DNA of 64,000 nucleotides, from assembly GCA_964291475.2 (NCBI GenBank), contig OZ220066.1, positions 1-64,000 of the forward strand, read 5' to 3'. The DNA comes from DAOUKH01 sp964291475 (GTDB lineage Bacteria > Chloroflexota > Dehalococcoidia > SHYB01). A program made the position numbers and the translations under genes. Shown here one piece after another: positions 1-8,540 of this stretch; position 1 is the stretch's first letter, and every line of letters starts with the position of its first letter. The notes under the pieces are model-generated. The model saw only the letters and a list, made by a program, of their open reading frames with translations, was not told the origin of the DNA and did no database searches.

Positions 1-587
1 CCGGCGGCCTCGACGACCCGCCAGGGCTCGGGGACGTCGAGGATGATCCGGTCGAGGGGGCCGTCCTCGTCGATGCCGTCGTAGACGTCGCGCTCGCGGA
101 CGGTGTGGTTGGGCGTCTCGCCGAGGTAGCGCTCGACGTTCCTCGGGCCGCCGGCGAGCGGGGCGGGCCGGTTCTCGTAGCTGATCAGCTTCCCGCTGGG
201 GCCGACGGCGCGGAGCAGCGCCAGCGCGAGGGCCCCCGATCCGAGCCCGGCCTCAAGGACCGTGGCGCCGGGGTAGACGTCGCCGTAGAAGAGGATCGCC
301 GCCGCGTCCTTGGGGTAGATGATCTGGGAGTGGCGGGGCATGTTCATCACGTAGTCGGTAAGGGACGGCTTGAGGGCGATGACCGTCTTGCCCGACGCGC
401 TGCGTACCCGCGCACCCTGATCGCGGCCGATGATCTCGTCGTGGGGGACGGCGCCGAAGTGACTGTGGAAGACCTGCCCCGCGGCGAGGGTGATGAGGTA
501 TTGGCGCCCGCGGCTGTCGACGAGCAGGGCAAGGTCGCCTTCCGTGAAGGGGCCGGCGAAGCTGCTGGAGAAGTCCGACACGCTCAT
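1..587 (-). CDS. trmI: tRNA (adenine-58-N1)-methyltransferase TrmI, partial
   Basis: S-adenosylmethionine-dependent enzyme that methylates N1 of A58 in the tRNA T-loop (family knowledge). The first 195 codons are visible; the 3' end runs off the left edge of the window. The N-terminal beta domain precedes a YPKDAA segment near residue 91, the SAM-binding loop EAGLGSG at 112-118 and DVPEPW at 184-189, which matches the (N/D)xPxPW region of this family. The ATG overlaps the stop of the upstream hydrolase as ATGA, so the two genes are probably translationally coupled. The identification rests on motif order; the missing C-terminus could not be checked. Confidence 0.85.
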   Translation of the reverse strand, partial: MSVSDFSSSFAGPFTEGDLALLVDSRGRQYLITLAAGQVFHSHFGAVPHDEIIGRDQGARVRSASGKTVIALKPSLTDYVMNMPRHSQIIYPKDAAAILFYGDVYPGATVLEAGLGSGALALALLRAVGPSGKLISYENRPAPLAGGPRNVERYLGETPNHTVRERDVYDGIDEDGPLDRIILDVPEPWRVVEAA

Positions 588-1407
588 GCGGCCCCTTCGG
601 CGGCCCCTTCGGCGGAGCCGTCCGGCGCGCCGAACGCGGCGATGAAGCGGGCGACGGCCCCGAAGTATTGGGGCATGCCGAGCCAGAGGAGGTCGTTGTG
701 CCCCGCGCCCGGGATCAGCTCGATCTCTTTGTGCTCGGACGAGGCCATGTCGTACAGGGTGACCGCCGCCTCGGGGGGCACGAGGTCGTCGCGCTCGCCG
801 TGGATGATGAGGAGAGGCAGCGTAATCGAGCGGACCTTCTCGTCGTGCCGCCGCAGGGTCTCCTTGATCGCGGGCGACTCGGGGTCGAGGCCGTAGCGCC
901 CCGCCATGCGGCCCATCGCGGCTGAGCCGCTTTCGACGATGAGGCCGCGAAGTTCGGCGGCGCGGCGGGCGGCCGCCTCGACGGCGGAGTGCGTCCCAAG
1001 CGACCGGCCCTTCACGAACAGGGGCCCCGTGTAGCCCGAGTCTTTCAGGTAGCCCTTGGCGAAGTCGAAGGTGGCGTTGGCGTCGCCGATCATGGTGGAG
1101 AAGCTGGGCGAGCCGCCGCTCTTGCCGTAGCCGCGAAAGTCGACGGCGAGGAAGTTGGCGCCGGCGCGGTGGTAGTGGGGGCGATGTCGTCGTACATGTA
1201 GGCGACCTCGCCGTTGCCGTGGAAGAAGAGGATGGTGGGGGCGGAGGGGTCGTGCCGGTAGAAGCGGCCGGAAAGTTCGACGCCGGGTGCGACGGGGACC
1301 ATCACGTCCTCGGCGCCGGCGGGGGGCGGCGCCCACACCCGCTGCGGGTAGAACGCCATCATGCTGATCTCGGGGATGTCGAACGGGGTGTAGTCGATCG
1401 CGGACAT
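584..1407 (-). CDS. alpha/beta hydrolase, frameshifted
   Basis: Two overlapping minus-strand frames together make one alpha/beta hydrolase of about 275 residues. The first (start at 1407) carries the oxyanion-hole strand ILFFHGNGE. The second carries FRGYGKSGG, the nucleophile elbow GRSLG, the acid HGERDDLVPP and the catalytic His in GAGHNDL. They join cleanly if one C is added to the run of five (G5 on the plus strand at 1177-1181), giving DDIAPHYHRAGANF across the joint. The fold resembles the Bem46/S33 group of serine hydrolases; the substrate is unknown. The lesion is either a homopolymer assembly error or a young pseudogene. All catalytic residues are intact, which favours error. It precedes trmI with an ATGA overlap. 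Confidence 0.75.
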
Positions 1408-1426
1408 AGCGTCGGCGGTGGTGGGA

Positions 1427-2590
1427 CTAGCGCGGCAGGCCGAGGCCCCGGGTGGCGATGATGTTGCGGTTCACCTCGGAGCTGCCCGCGGCGATGGTGT
1501 TGGCGACGTTGCTCAGCGACTCGAAGGGAATCGCGCCGTGGACGGGGGCGAAGCGGTCGCCGGGCATGGCCATGCCGTAGAAGCCGAGGAGCTCCAGCCC
1601 GGCCTTGGTGATGCGCTGGTGGAGCTCGCTGGCGAACAGCTTCGCCATAGAGGCTTCCCTGTCGGGCTGGATTCCGTTGTCCTGCATCCAGGCCACGTGG
1701 TAGGAGAGGTTGCGGCTGGTCTGCGCCTCGATGGCGAGCTCCGCCAGACGGTGGCGGGCGATGGGATCGCCGAGGACGGGCGCGAGGGCGGGGGTCTCCC
1801 GCAGGGCCCTGATCAGGCGGTCGTAGGTGCGGCGGGCGCGGGAGACGTCGCGGATGCCGGAGCGCTCGTTGTTGAGGGTGGTCATGGCGACGTACCAGCC
1901 CTGGTTCTCCTCGCCGATCATGTTGCCCTTGGGCACCCGCACGTTGTCGAAGAAGACCTGGTTGAAGTGGTGGACGTCGTCGATGCTCATCAGCGGGCTG
2001 ATGGTGATGCCCGGCGTCTTCATGTCGAGGAGGAAGTAGGAGATGCCCTTGTGCTTCGGCGCGTCGGGGTCGGTCCTGGTGAGGATGTGGATGTAGTCGG
2101 CGCGGTGGGCCTGGGAGGTCCAGATCTTCTGGCCGTTGATGACGTAGTCGTCGCCGTCGGCGGTGGCGGCGGTCTGGAGGGAGGCGAGGTCGGAGCCGGC
2201 GTTGGGCTCGGAGAAGCCCTGGCACCAGAGGATCTCCTGGTTGGCGGTTGCGGAGAGGAACTTCTTCTTGAGAGCCTCGCCGCCGAACTCGATGATGGCG
2301 GGGCCGACCTGGTAGGCCTGCGGGTCGAGCGGAGCGTTGAGGTAGATCATCTCCTCGTGGAAGATGGCCTGCATCATGGTGCTGGCGCCGAGGCCGCCGT
2401 ACTCGGTGGGCCAGCCGATGCCGATCCAGCGCTTCGCGCCGAGCTTGCGGCGGAAGGCCATGGCTTCGTCGAAGTTCTCGTCGCTGTAGGCGTCCTCGCC
2501 GGCGGCGATGCGTGGGGGTAGCTCCTGCTGGATGAAGTCGCGGACCTCGCCGCGGAAGGCGTCGTGTTCGGGTGCGAAGCTGTATTCCAA
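1427..2590 (-). CDS. acyl-CoA dehydrogenase
   Basis: FAD-dependent alpha,beta-dehydrogenation of an acyl-CoA thioester (family knowledge). The 387-residue length is typical. The family signature WCQGFSEPNAGSD lies at 122-134 and the beta-domain strand INGQKIWTS at 151-159. The C-terminal helix SSEVNRNIIATRGLGLP closes the protein. The start is TTG at 2590, chosen because a GGAGG ribosome-binding site lies seven bases upstream; no ATG fits. It is followed after 19 bases by the hydrolase and trmI on the same strand. Closest by feel to the isobutyryl/long-chain ACAD groups used in degradation pathways, but substrate specificity cannot be read from sequence alone. Confidence 0.9.
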   Translation of the reverse strand: MEYSFAPEHDAFRGEVRDFIQQELPPRIAAGEDAYSDENFDEAMAFRRKLGAKRWIGIGWPTEYGGLGASTMMQAIFHEEMIYLNAPLDPQAYQVGPAIIEFGGEALKKKFLSATANQEILWCQGFSEPNAGSDLASLQTAATADGDDYVINGQKIWTSQAHRADYIHILTRTDPDAPKHKGISYFLLDMKTPGITISPLMSIDDVHHFNQVFFDNVRVPKGNMIGEENQGWYVAMTTLNNERSGIRDVSRARRTYDRLIRALRETPALAPVLGDPIARHRLAELAIEAQTSRNLSYHVAWMQDNGIQPDREASMAKLFASELHQRITKAGLELLGFYGMAMPGDRFAPVHGAIPFESLSNVANTIAAGSSEVNRNIIATRGLGLPR

Positions 2591-2659
2591 CGGGGTCCTC
2601 CGACGGCGGCGCCGCTTCAGTAGCGGGGCGCCATGAGTCTAGCACAACGCGCCGTCGCG

Positions 2660-2855
2660 CCGCCCATCCGCCGGGGCGTGCCCGGCCTCAGTCTCCCGGA
2701 GAGGGAGGAGGCTCAAGGTGCTGCAGCGGGGGAGGCCGGAGGGGCGGGCGATTCGTGAATCGCCCCTACAGGGGAGGGGCGGTGGGCTTCGATAACCGGT
2801 GGCGGTTGGGAGGGGGCCCCTCATCTCAATCTTCTCCCGTGGGGAGAAGAGGACG
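2660..2855. repeat. composite intergenic repeat, copy 1
   Basis: The 392-base gap between the acyl-CoA dehydrogenase start and the DUF1330 gene holds no credible gene. It contains module B (2739-2776, an inverted repeat built on GGGCGATTCGTGAATCGCCC) and module C (2812-2853, CCCCTCATCTCAATCTTCTC followed by a CCC/GGGG hairpin). The whole block matches 5046-5247 nearly base for base, including its GC-rich lead-in. Short peptides such as RGPLISIFSRGEKR read from module C recur at several loci and are artefacts of the repeat. Confidence 0.85.
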
Positions 2856-2982
2856 GACGTCCGCAAAGCCCTCCCCGGGAAGGTGGGCAGGCTGGACTAC
2901 GCCGACAATGACATTCTGCTAGTCTCTGGAGCTAGGCGCCACAAGCGCCCCATTTCCACCTGTGACTGGAAAGGAAAGAAGC

Positions 2983-3285
2983 ATGGCAGCATACACGGTT
3001 CTCTATACGACGGAAGTAATCGACGAGGCGCTCCACGCCGAGTTCCGTTCTCGCGTCACGTCGCTGCTGGAGGCCAAGGGCGGCAAATTCCTCATGCGCG
3101 GCAACGTCGCGGAGGCAAGCGACGGCGAAACGGCCGCCCACCGCCGCATAGCGGTCATGGAGTTTCCGACTATCGAGCAAGCCCGCGCGTGGATAGGCCC
3201 GCAGTCCGAGCCGGAATACGTGGCGCTTCGAGAACTCCGCGAGCGGGCGAGCAACTGTATCTCGTTTGTCGTAGAGGGGTCCTAA
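2983..3285 (+). CDS. DUF1330 domain protein
   Basis: Small alpha/beta protein of 100 residues, of the DUF1330 ferredoxin-like (dimeric barrel) family, whose function is not established. The hallmark pattern is present: a first strand AAYTVLYTTEVID, a glycine-rich turn EAKGGKFLMRGN, and IAVMEFPTIEQARAWIGPQSEPEYVALRE-type helix in which a conserved W and Y/F occur. The ATG at 2983 is preferred over the upstream GTG at 2962 because an AAGGAAAGAA purine stretch sits just before it. The gene lies 67 bases before the SulP transporter on the same strand, and both are enclosed by direct copies of the composite repeat. Confidence 0.8.
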   Translation: MAAYTVLYTTEVIDEALHAEFRSRVTSLLEAKGGKFLMRGNVAEASDGETAAHRRIAVMEFPTIEQARAWIGPQSEPEYVALRELRERASNCISFVVEGS

Positions 3286-3352
3286 GGCGAGCCGGAATCT
3301 CGCCGTCTGTCACTCCGCCAAGAGGCGGACAAGGCCACGCTGGCTGCCATAG

Positions 3353-5041
3353 ATGGCGACAGCTAACTGGTTTCCACTAGGAAAGATTCCTGCCTTCAGG
3401 CCGCGCGGGGTCAACTACGGGCCGGCCGACCTACGAGGGGATGTTCTCGGCGGAATCACGGCCGGCGGCATTGTGCTGCCCGTGGCCATCGGCTACGGAG
3501 TATTGTCCGGCTTGGGGCCGGCGGCAGGGCTGTATGGCGCGGTGGCGGTGGGCATCTTCGCCTCCCTTTTCGGAGGGACGCGCGGGCTGGTGTACGGCCC
3601 CAATACCGCCGTTACCGTCACCATGGGCGTGGTTGTGGCGGAGTACGCCGGCAGCCTCGCCGAAGCGGCTACCATTGGCATCCTGGCCGGCCTGATACAA
3701 ATGGTCTTCGGCCTGTTGGGGCTGGGCCGTTACGCTTCCTACATTCCCAACTCCCTTGTCTCCGGGTTCTTCGCCGCCTTCGGGACTCTGATCATCGTCA
3801 AGCAGAGCTTCCTGGCCCTGGGTGGAACAACCCCGCCGGGCAGCGTCGTCGACAACGTCATGGCGTTGCCTTCGGCGATAAGGGACGTGAACCTCGAAGC
3901 TCTGGCACTCACCGTTGCGTGCATCGGGGTTGCCGTGTTGTGGCGGGGGAGGCTCTTGCGTTTGGCGCCCGCTCCCTTCGTCACGCTTGTCTTCGGTATT
4001 CTCGCCGGGGTGCTTCTCTTCCGGGATGCCCCTGTTATCGGCGAGATTCCGTCCGGGCTGCCCTCACTTCAGCTATCGGCCTTCTCCCTGGACTTCTTGC
4101 TGAACGCGGCGCAACCCGCATTCGTCATGGCCCTGCTTGCTTCGGTGCAGACCTTTCTGTGGGCCCTGCGGGTGGACGCAATCACCGGCACGCAGCACAG
4201 GCCGAACCGCGAGATGTTCGCTCAGGGCATCGGCAATGTGGCGGCCGGCTCCACCGGAGGGCTGGCCGGGTCGGTAGCGCCGGGCGCCTTCGCGAACGCC
4301 CTGAGCGGCGGCAGGTCGCCCGTGGCCGGTGTCACCGCGGCCGGGATAGTCCTCGCCGCCGTCCTGTTCCTGGGCCCGGTGGCCACGCACATTCCCTTCG
4401 CCGTGCTGGCAGGCATCCTGATCGTCATCGCCTGGGGCATCATAGACTGGCGGTTCGTGAAGCGGCTGCATCGCATTCCCAGCAGCTATTCCCTTGTCAT
4501 GGTTGTTACTTTCGCCCTCGTGCTCTTCGCGGGTCTCACCACGGCCATAGTGGTCGGGCTGGTGGTCGCCGCCCTGACGGGGTCGCGCCGGCTGGAGAGC
4601 CTGGAGACGGCCTCATTAGTCTCCGTGCCGCTGCTGGACCGCACCGTACTGGCGGAAGACGACTGGGATGACGAAGACGATCCCTTCCGGGCTGACAGCG
4701 GGTTGGTCGTATTCCCAGACCGTGTCACGGTGGCCTCGGCCCGGGAACTCAGCCGCATTCTCCGGCTGGACATACGCGGCCATCAGTACACCATCTTCGA
4801 TATGTCCCACACGGTCTTCCTCGACGATTCCGCCGCCGCAACGATGGGGGACTTGGTAGATGTCGCGCTGGCGCGGCAGTCGCGGACCATCATCATCGCC
4901 GGCATGAGCCAATCCGTGTCGGACATGGTCCGCTCGATGGGCGTGCTTGACAGGGTCCCCTCCGAGAACTTCGCCGCCGACGTGGAAGAAGCGAAGCAGA
5001 TCATCCGCCCGCTGCTGCTGGCCGACCGCCGGGGGAGCTGA
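3353..5041 (+). CDS. SulP family anion transporter with STAS domain
   Basis: Membrane transporter of 562 residues. Residues about 25-420 form the hydrophobic SulP core with many transmembrane helices, opening with LRGDVLGGITAGGIVLPVAIGYG, the usual SulP first-helix region (quoted here as a position guide only for 27-46). Residues about 450-555 form a cytoplasmic STAS domain, with FDMSHTVFLDDSAAAT as its central strand-helix. SulP members carry sulfate, bicarbonate or other anions; the substrate cannot be assigned from sequence. The ATG follows the DUF1330 gene closely. Codon use looks less GC-biased than flanking genes, and the pair is bracketed by ~200-bp direct repeats, so acquisition or mobility by recombination is possible. 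Confidence 0.88.
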   Translation: MATANWFPLGKIPAFRPRGVNYGPADLRGDVLGGITAGGIVLPVAIGYGVLSGLGPAAGLYGAVAVGIFASLFGGTRGLVYGPNTAVTVTMGVVVAEYAGSLAEAATIGILAGLIQMVFGLLGLGRYASYIPNSLVSGFFAAFGTLIIVKQSFLALGGTTPPGSVVDNVMALPSAIRDVNLEALALTVACIGVAVLWRGRLLRLAPAPFVTLVFGILAGVLLFRDAPVIGEIPSGLPSLQLSAFSLDFLLNAAQPAFVMALLASVQTFLWALRVDAITGTQHRPNREMFAQGIGNVAAGSTGGLAGSVAPGAFANALSGGRSPVAGVTAAGIVLAAVLFLGPVATHIPFAVLAGILIVIAWGIIDWRFVKRLHRIPSSYSLVMVVTFALVLFAGLTTAIVVGLVVAALTGSRRLESLETASLVSVPLLDRTVLAEDDWDDEDDPFRADSGLVVFPDRVTVASARELSRILRLDIRGHQYTIFDMSHTVFLDDSAAATMGDLVDVALARQSRTIIIAGMSQSVSDMVRSMGVLDRVPSENFAADVEEAKQIIRPLLLADRRGS

Positions 5042-5045
5042 CCCG

Positions 5046-5247
5046 CGCAGGCCATCCACCGGGGCGCGTGCCCACCCGCAGTTTCTTCCAGAGAGGGGAG
5101 AGGTCTAAGGTGCTCCAGCGGGGGGAGGCCGGAGGGGCGGGCGATTCGTGAATCGCCCCTACAGGGGAGGGGGCGGCGGGTTGCGATGAGGTCTGGTGGT
5201 TGTGAGGGGGCCCCTCATCTCAATCTTCTCCCGTGGGGAGAAGAGGC
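5046..5247. repeat. composite intergenic repeat, copy 2
   Basis: Fills most of the 313-base gap between SulP and catalase. Module B lies at 5130-5168 and module C at 5204-5246, in the same order and orientation as copy 1 at 2660-2855, with the same lead-in (AGGTGCTNCAGCGGGGGAGG). The two copies are direct repeats 2.4 kb apart and flank the DUF1330-SulP pair. Confidence 0.85.
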
Positions 5248-5260
5248 CGGAACCGCGTTT

Positions 5261-5289
5261 TTGCCGACGACGTATACCTTGATACAAGG
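5261..5289 (+). promoter_or_regulatory. catalase promoter region with CCTTG-ATA-CAAGG palindrome
   Basis: A perfect 5-3-5 palindrome CCTTGATACAAGG lies at 5277-5289, about 65 bases before the catalase start. It overlaps a weak promoter (TTGCCG at 5261-5266, 16-base spacer, TACAAG at 5283-5288). A dyad at this place is a candidate operator for a peroxide or redox regulator, but no known consensus (PerR, OxyR, Fur) matches and the regulator is not identified. Confidence 0.4.
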
Positions 5290-5354
5290 GTTCAATTCAG
5301 AGCTCAGGCGCTGGTTGCGCCGGCCGGGCGCGCCTGCGCGGAGAGGAGGAAACG

Positions 5355-6815
5355 ATGGCAGGCGCGACGCGACTCACCACGGCGGCGGGCATCCCCGTCG
5401 GCGACAACCAGAACAGCCTCACGGCCGGGCCGCGGGGTCCTCTCCTGGTCCAGGACTGGCAGCTTTTCGAGAAGCACGCCCACTTCAACCGCGAACGGAT
5501 CCCGGAGCGGGTCGTCCACGCGAAGGGCTCGGGCGCCTACGGGACGCTGACGGTCACGGGCGACATCACCGAATACACCAAGGCGGACCTCTTCTCCGCC
5601 GTCGGGAGGAAGACGCCTTGCTTCTTCCGGTTCTCGACCGTGGCCGGGGAGCGGGGGGCCGCCGACGCCGAACGGGACGTCCGCGGCTTCGCCATGAAGT
5701 TCTATACCCAGAAGGGCAACTGGGACCTCGTGGGGAACAACACGCCGGTCTTCTTCGTGCGCGACCCCTACAAGTTCCCCGACTTCATCCACTCGCAGAA
5801 GCGCGACCCGAGGACCAACCTCCGCAACCCCACGGCGATGTGGGACTTCTGGTCGCTCTCGCCGGAGAGCCTGCACCAGGTGACGATGCTGTTCTCGGAC
5901 CGGGGCATCCCGAGGTCGTACCGGCACATGAACGGGTACGGCTCCCACACCTACAGCTTCGTCAACGACGAAGGCCGGCGCTTCTGGGTGAAGTTCCACC
6001 TCAAGACGCTGCAAGGCATCCAATGCTATACGGACGAGGAGGCCGCCGACGTCATCGGCGCCGACAGGGAGTCGCACCAGGCCGACCTCTTCGACGCGAT
6101 CGAGCGGGGCGACTATCCGAAGTGGCGGGTGTTCGTCCAGGTGATGCCGGAGGCGGAGGCGGAGCACACGTCGTACAACCCCTTCGACCTGACGAAGGTC
6201 TGGCCGCACGGCGAGTACCCGCTCATCGAGGTGGGCGTCGTCGAGCTCAACCAGAACCCGGTGAACTACTTCGCGGAGGTCGAACAGTCCACGTTTTCTC
6301 CCGCGAATCAGGTGCCCGGGATCGGCCACAGCCCGGACAAGATGCTGCAGTTCCGCATCGTGTCCTACGCCGATGCGCACCGGTACCGGCTGGGGGTCAA
6401 CTACGAGGCGCTGCCGGTCAACAGCGCCCGCTGCCCGGTGCATACCTATCACCGGGACGGGGCGATGCGGTTCGATGGGAACGGCGGGGGCGCCGTCAAC
6501 TACGAGCCCAACAGCTTCGGCGGGGCCGTGGAGACCGGGATGGTGGAGCCGCCGCTCAGGCTCGACGGCGACGCCCACCGGTACGACCACCGCGCCGGGA
6601 ACGACGACTACACCCAGGCGGGGAACTTGTTCCGGCTCATGACGCTGGGCCAACGGCGGCGGCTCATCGACAACCTCGTGCGGGCCATGCGGCCGGCGCC
6701 GGAGGATATCCAGTTGCGCCAGATCGAGCACTTCCGCAAGGCCGACCCGGCCTACGGCGATGGCGTCGCCCGGGGCCTTGGTCTGCTTCTGCCGGTCTGG
6801 AACGGCGTGCGTTAG
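5355..6815 (+). CDS. katA: catalase (heme, small-subunit KatA type)
   Basis: Decomposes hydrogen peroxide to water and oxygen with heme b. The length of 486 residues fits small-subunit clade 3 catalases. Distal His55 (in RVVHAKGSGAYG) and Asn128 (in WDLVGNNTPVFF) are present. The proximal heme ligand is Tyr338 in VSYADAHRYRLG. NADPH-region and lysine/arginine heme-propionate contacts appear in order. The ATG at 5355 follows a strong GAGGAGGAAAC ribosome site. A palindrome lies upstream (5277-5289). The neighbouring thioredoxin, peroxiredoxin and flavodoxin genes suggest a broader oxidative-stress neighbourhood, though they are separate transcription units. An overlapping long frame on the same strand is a shadow. 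Confidence 0.96.
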   Translation: MAGATRLTTAAGIPVGDNQNSLTAGPRGPLLVQDWQLFEKHAHFNRERIPERVVHAKGSGAYGTLTVTGDITEYTKADLFSAVGRKTPCFFRFSTVAGERGAADAERDVRGFAMKFYTQKGNWDLVGNNTPVFFVRDPYKFPDFIHSQKRDPRTNLRNPTAMWDFWSLSPESLHQVTMLFSDRGIPRSYRHMNGYGSHTYSFVNDEGRRFWVKFHLKTLQGIQCYTDEEAADVIGADRESHQADLFDAIERGDYPKWRVFVQVMPEAEAEHTSYNPFDLTKVWPHGEYPLIEVGVVELNQNPVNYFAEVEQSTFSPANQVPGIGHSPDKMLQFRIVSYADAHRYRLGVNYEALPVNSARCPVHTYHRDGAMRFDGNGGGAVNYEPNSFGGAVETGMVEPPLRLDGDAHRYDHRAGNDDYTQAGNLFRLMTLGQRRRLIDNLVRAMRPAPEDIQLRQIEHFRKADPAYGDGVARGLGLLLPVWNGVR

Positions 6816-6832
6816 CCTCCGGTGCGGGTTCG

Positions 6833-6862
6833 TTGACCCCTCTCTTGGGGCGGTGCTACGAT
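6833..6862 (+). promoter_or_regulatory. sigma70-type promoter before iscS
   Basis: TTGACC at 6833-6838 and TACGAT at 6857-6862 are separated by 18 bases, with a TGC immediately before the -10. Many genes here share such a TGCTANNNT element. The iscS ATG is 34 bases downstream. Confidence 0.5.
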
Positions 6863-6895
6863 GGCCGACACGCTCGGAGGGGCAGACCGGCGGGT

Positions 6896-8089
6896 ATGGA
6901 GCGGAACGGGCTGATTTATCTGGACCATGCCGCGACGACCGCGGCGCATCCGAAGGTCGTCGAGGCGATGCTGCCCTTCTTCTCCGATTGCTTCTATAAC
7001 GCTTCGAGCATGTATGGGCCGGCGCAGGAATGCCGGCAGGCGATGGAGAACGCCCGGACCATCGTCGCGGACGCGCTGGGGTGCAAGCCCAGCGAGGTGA
7101 TCTTCACCAGCGGCGGCACCGAGTCCGACAACGCCGCCGTCCGGGGCGCCGCCCTGGCCCTGCGGGAGCACGGCGACCACGTCATCACCACGAGCATCGA
7201 GCACCACGCCGTGCTCCACGCGTGCCACACGCTGGAGAAGCTCGGCTTCGAGGTGACCTACCTTCCGGTCGACTCCGACGGGCTGGTGGACCTGGAAGAT
7301 CTGGAGCGGGCGATCGGCGAGCGCACCACGGTGGTCAGCATCATGCTGGCGAACAACGAGGTGGGCACGATCCAGCCCATCGCGGACATCGCGGAGCTGG
7401 TCAAGGCGAAGTCGAAGCAGCTTGGGGCGCAGATCGTCTTCCACACCGACGCGGTGCAGGGCGCCTCGTACCTCGACCTCGACGTCGACGGGCTCGGCGT
7501 GGACGCGCTCAGTCTTTCGGCGCACAAGTTCAATGGGCCGAAGGGAGTCGGGGTGCTCTACCTGCGGCGGGCGACGCCGTTCGAGCCGCAGCAGGTGGGG
7601 GGCAGCCACGAACGCAACCGGCGGGCGGGGACGGAGAACATCGCGGGGATCGTCGGGCTGGCAAAGGCGCTGTCCATCGCCGTCGAGGAGCGGGACTCGA
7701 ACCGTGAGCACGTCCTCGGGCTTCGCAACCGGCTGATCGAGGGGCTGCGCGAGCATATCCCGGGGTCGCATCTGAACGGCGCCGAGGACCGGCGGCTGCC
7801 CAACAACGTCAACTTCTCGTTCGACGGTACCGACTCGCAGTGGACGCTGATGGCCTTGGACGACGCGGGGATCGCGGCGTCGACGGGCAGCGCCTGCCGC
7901 ACCGCCTCCCTCGATCCGTCGCACGTGCTGATGGCGCTCGGCGTGCCGGCGGACCTCGCGATCGGCGCCCTGCGGCTGACGCTGGGCCCGGAGAACACCC
8001 GGGAAGAGGTCGACTACGTGGTCGATACGCTGCCGGGCATCATCGAGAGCGTGCGGAACCCGAAGAACGGGCCGCGTCCCGTGGCCTAG
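6896..8089 (+). CDS. iscS: cysteine desulfurase (IscS/NifS family)
   Basis: PLP enzyme that strips sulfur from cysteine and passes it as persulfide to Fe-S scaffold or thiolation partners. 397 residues. The PLP-binding lysine is K211 in SLSAHKFNGPKG, and His103-104 lie in the ring-stacking segment SIEHHAVLH. Active-site Cys334 sits in ASTGSACRTAS, a long mobile loop typical of class I desulfurases. The ATG at 6896 was chosen because the protein begins with the family-typical IYLDHAATT; the frame is open far upstream only by GC bias. The IscU-like scaffold starts 19 bases later, so the two form an operon. The same enzyme could also serve tRNA thiolation or selenium delivery, which is inference. 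Confidence 0.94.
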   Translation: MERNGLIYLDHAATTAAHPKVVEAMLPFFSDCFYNASSMYGPAQECRQAMENARTIVADALGCKPSEVIFTSGGTESDNAAVRGAALALREHGDHVITTSIEHHAVLHACHTLEKLGFEVTYLPVDSDGLVDLEDLERAIGERTTVVSIMLANNEVGTIQPIADIAELVKAKSKQLGAQIVFHTDAVQGASYLDLDVDGLGVDALSLSAHKFNGPKGVGVLYLRRATPFEPQQVGGSHERNRRAGTENIAGIVGLAKALSIAVEERDSNREHVLGLRNRLIEGLREHIPGSHLNGAEDRRLPNNVNFSFDGTDSQWTLMALDDAGIAASTGSACRTASLDPSHVLMALGVPADLAIGALRLTLGPENTREEVDYVVDTLPGIIESVRNPKNGPRPVA

Positions 8090-8108
8090 GGTCTCGCGGA
8101 GGGGCGCC

Positions 8109-8504
8109 GTGGCGTACAGCGAGATCCTGCTCGACCACTTCAGCCATCCGCGCAACGCCGGCGAACTCGAAGCGCCCGACGGCGAGGGCTCCATCACCAA
8201 CCCGGCGTGCGGCGACATCATGCGTCTGCAGATCCGCATCCGCGACGGAGTGATCGAAGAGGCGAAGTGGCGCGTCGAGGGGTGCAGCACGTCCATCGCC
8301 GCGAGCAGCATGATCAGCGAGCTCATCGCCGGCCTTGCCGTCGAGGAGGCGGTCAAGGTCTCGCGCGCCGACGTCGCCGAGGCCCTCGGCGGGCTGCCCC
8401 CGGCGAAGACGCACAGCGCCGTGCTGGTCACCGACGCGGTGAAGGCGGCGGTCGCGGACTACGTCGCGAAGGGAGCGGCGGCCGCGCCGCCGCGGGCCGA
8501 ATAG
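8109..8504 (+). CDS. iscU: IscU/NifU-like Fe-S scaffold, third Cys replaced by Ser
   Basis: Scaffold of 131 residues on which Fe-S clusters are built before delivery. The N-terminus YSEILLDHFSHPRNAG is classical. Cys34 and Asp36 (PACGD) and Cys59 (EGCSTSIAASS) are in place. The third conserved cysteine, expected in a PPxKxHCS segment, is Ser103 here (PPAKTHSAVL, codon AGC). That ligand is normally needed for cluster assembly and for sulfur transfer from IscS. So either the cluster is held differently, or this is a carrier-like paralogue. The start is GTG at 8109 with GGAGGGGC just upstream. It directly follows iscS. Confidence 0.88.
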   Translation: MAYSEILLDHFSHPRNAGELEAPDGEGSITNPACGDIMRLQIRIRDGVIEEAKWRVEGCSTSIAASSMISELIAGLAVEEAVKVSRADVAEALGGLPPAKTHSAVLVTDAVKAAVADYVAKGAAAAPPRAE

Positions 8505-8540
8505 CCCGAACGACGCCGCTTCTTTGCTACCCTTGCCGGG

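Noticed and set aside
2799..3380. Open frames containing RGPLISIFSRGEKR-type peptides
   Set aside because: They come from module C of the repeat, which has recurring open frames at several loci (also near 51476 and 52336).
5186..8089. A 967-codon plus-strand frame across the catalase and iscS genes
   Set aside because: Only the part from 6896 is a real gene (IscS). The rest lies in an alternate frame under catalase and is low-complexity Arg/Gly-rich, a GC-bias artefact.
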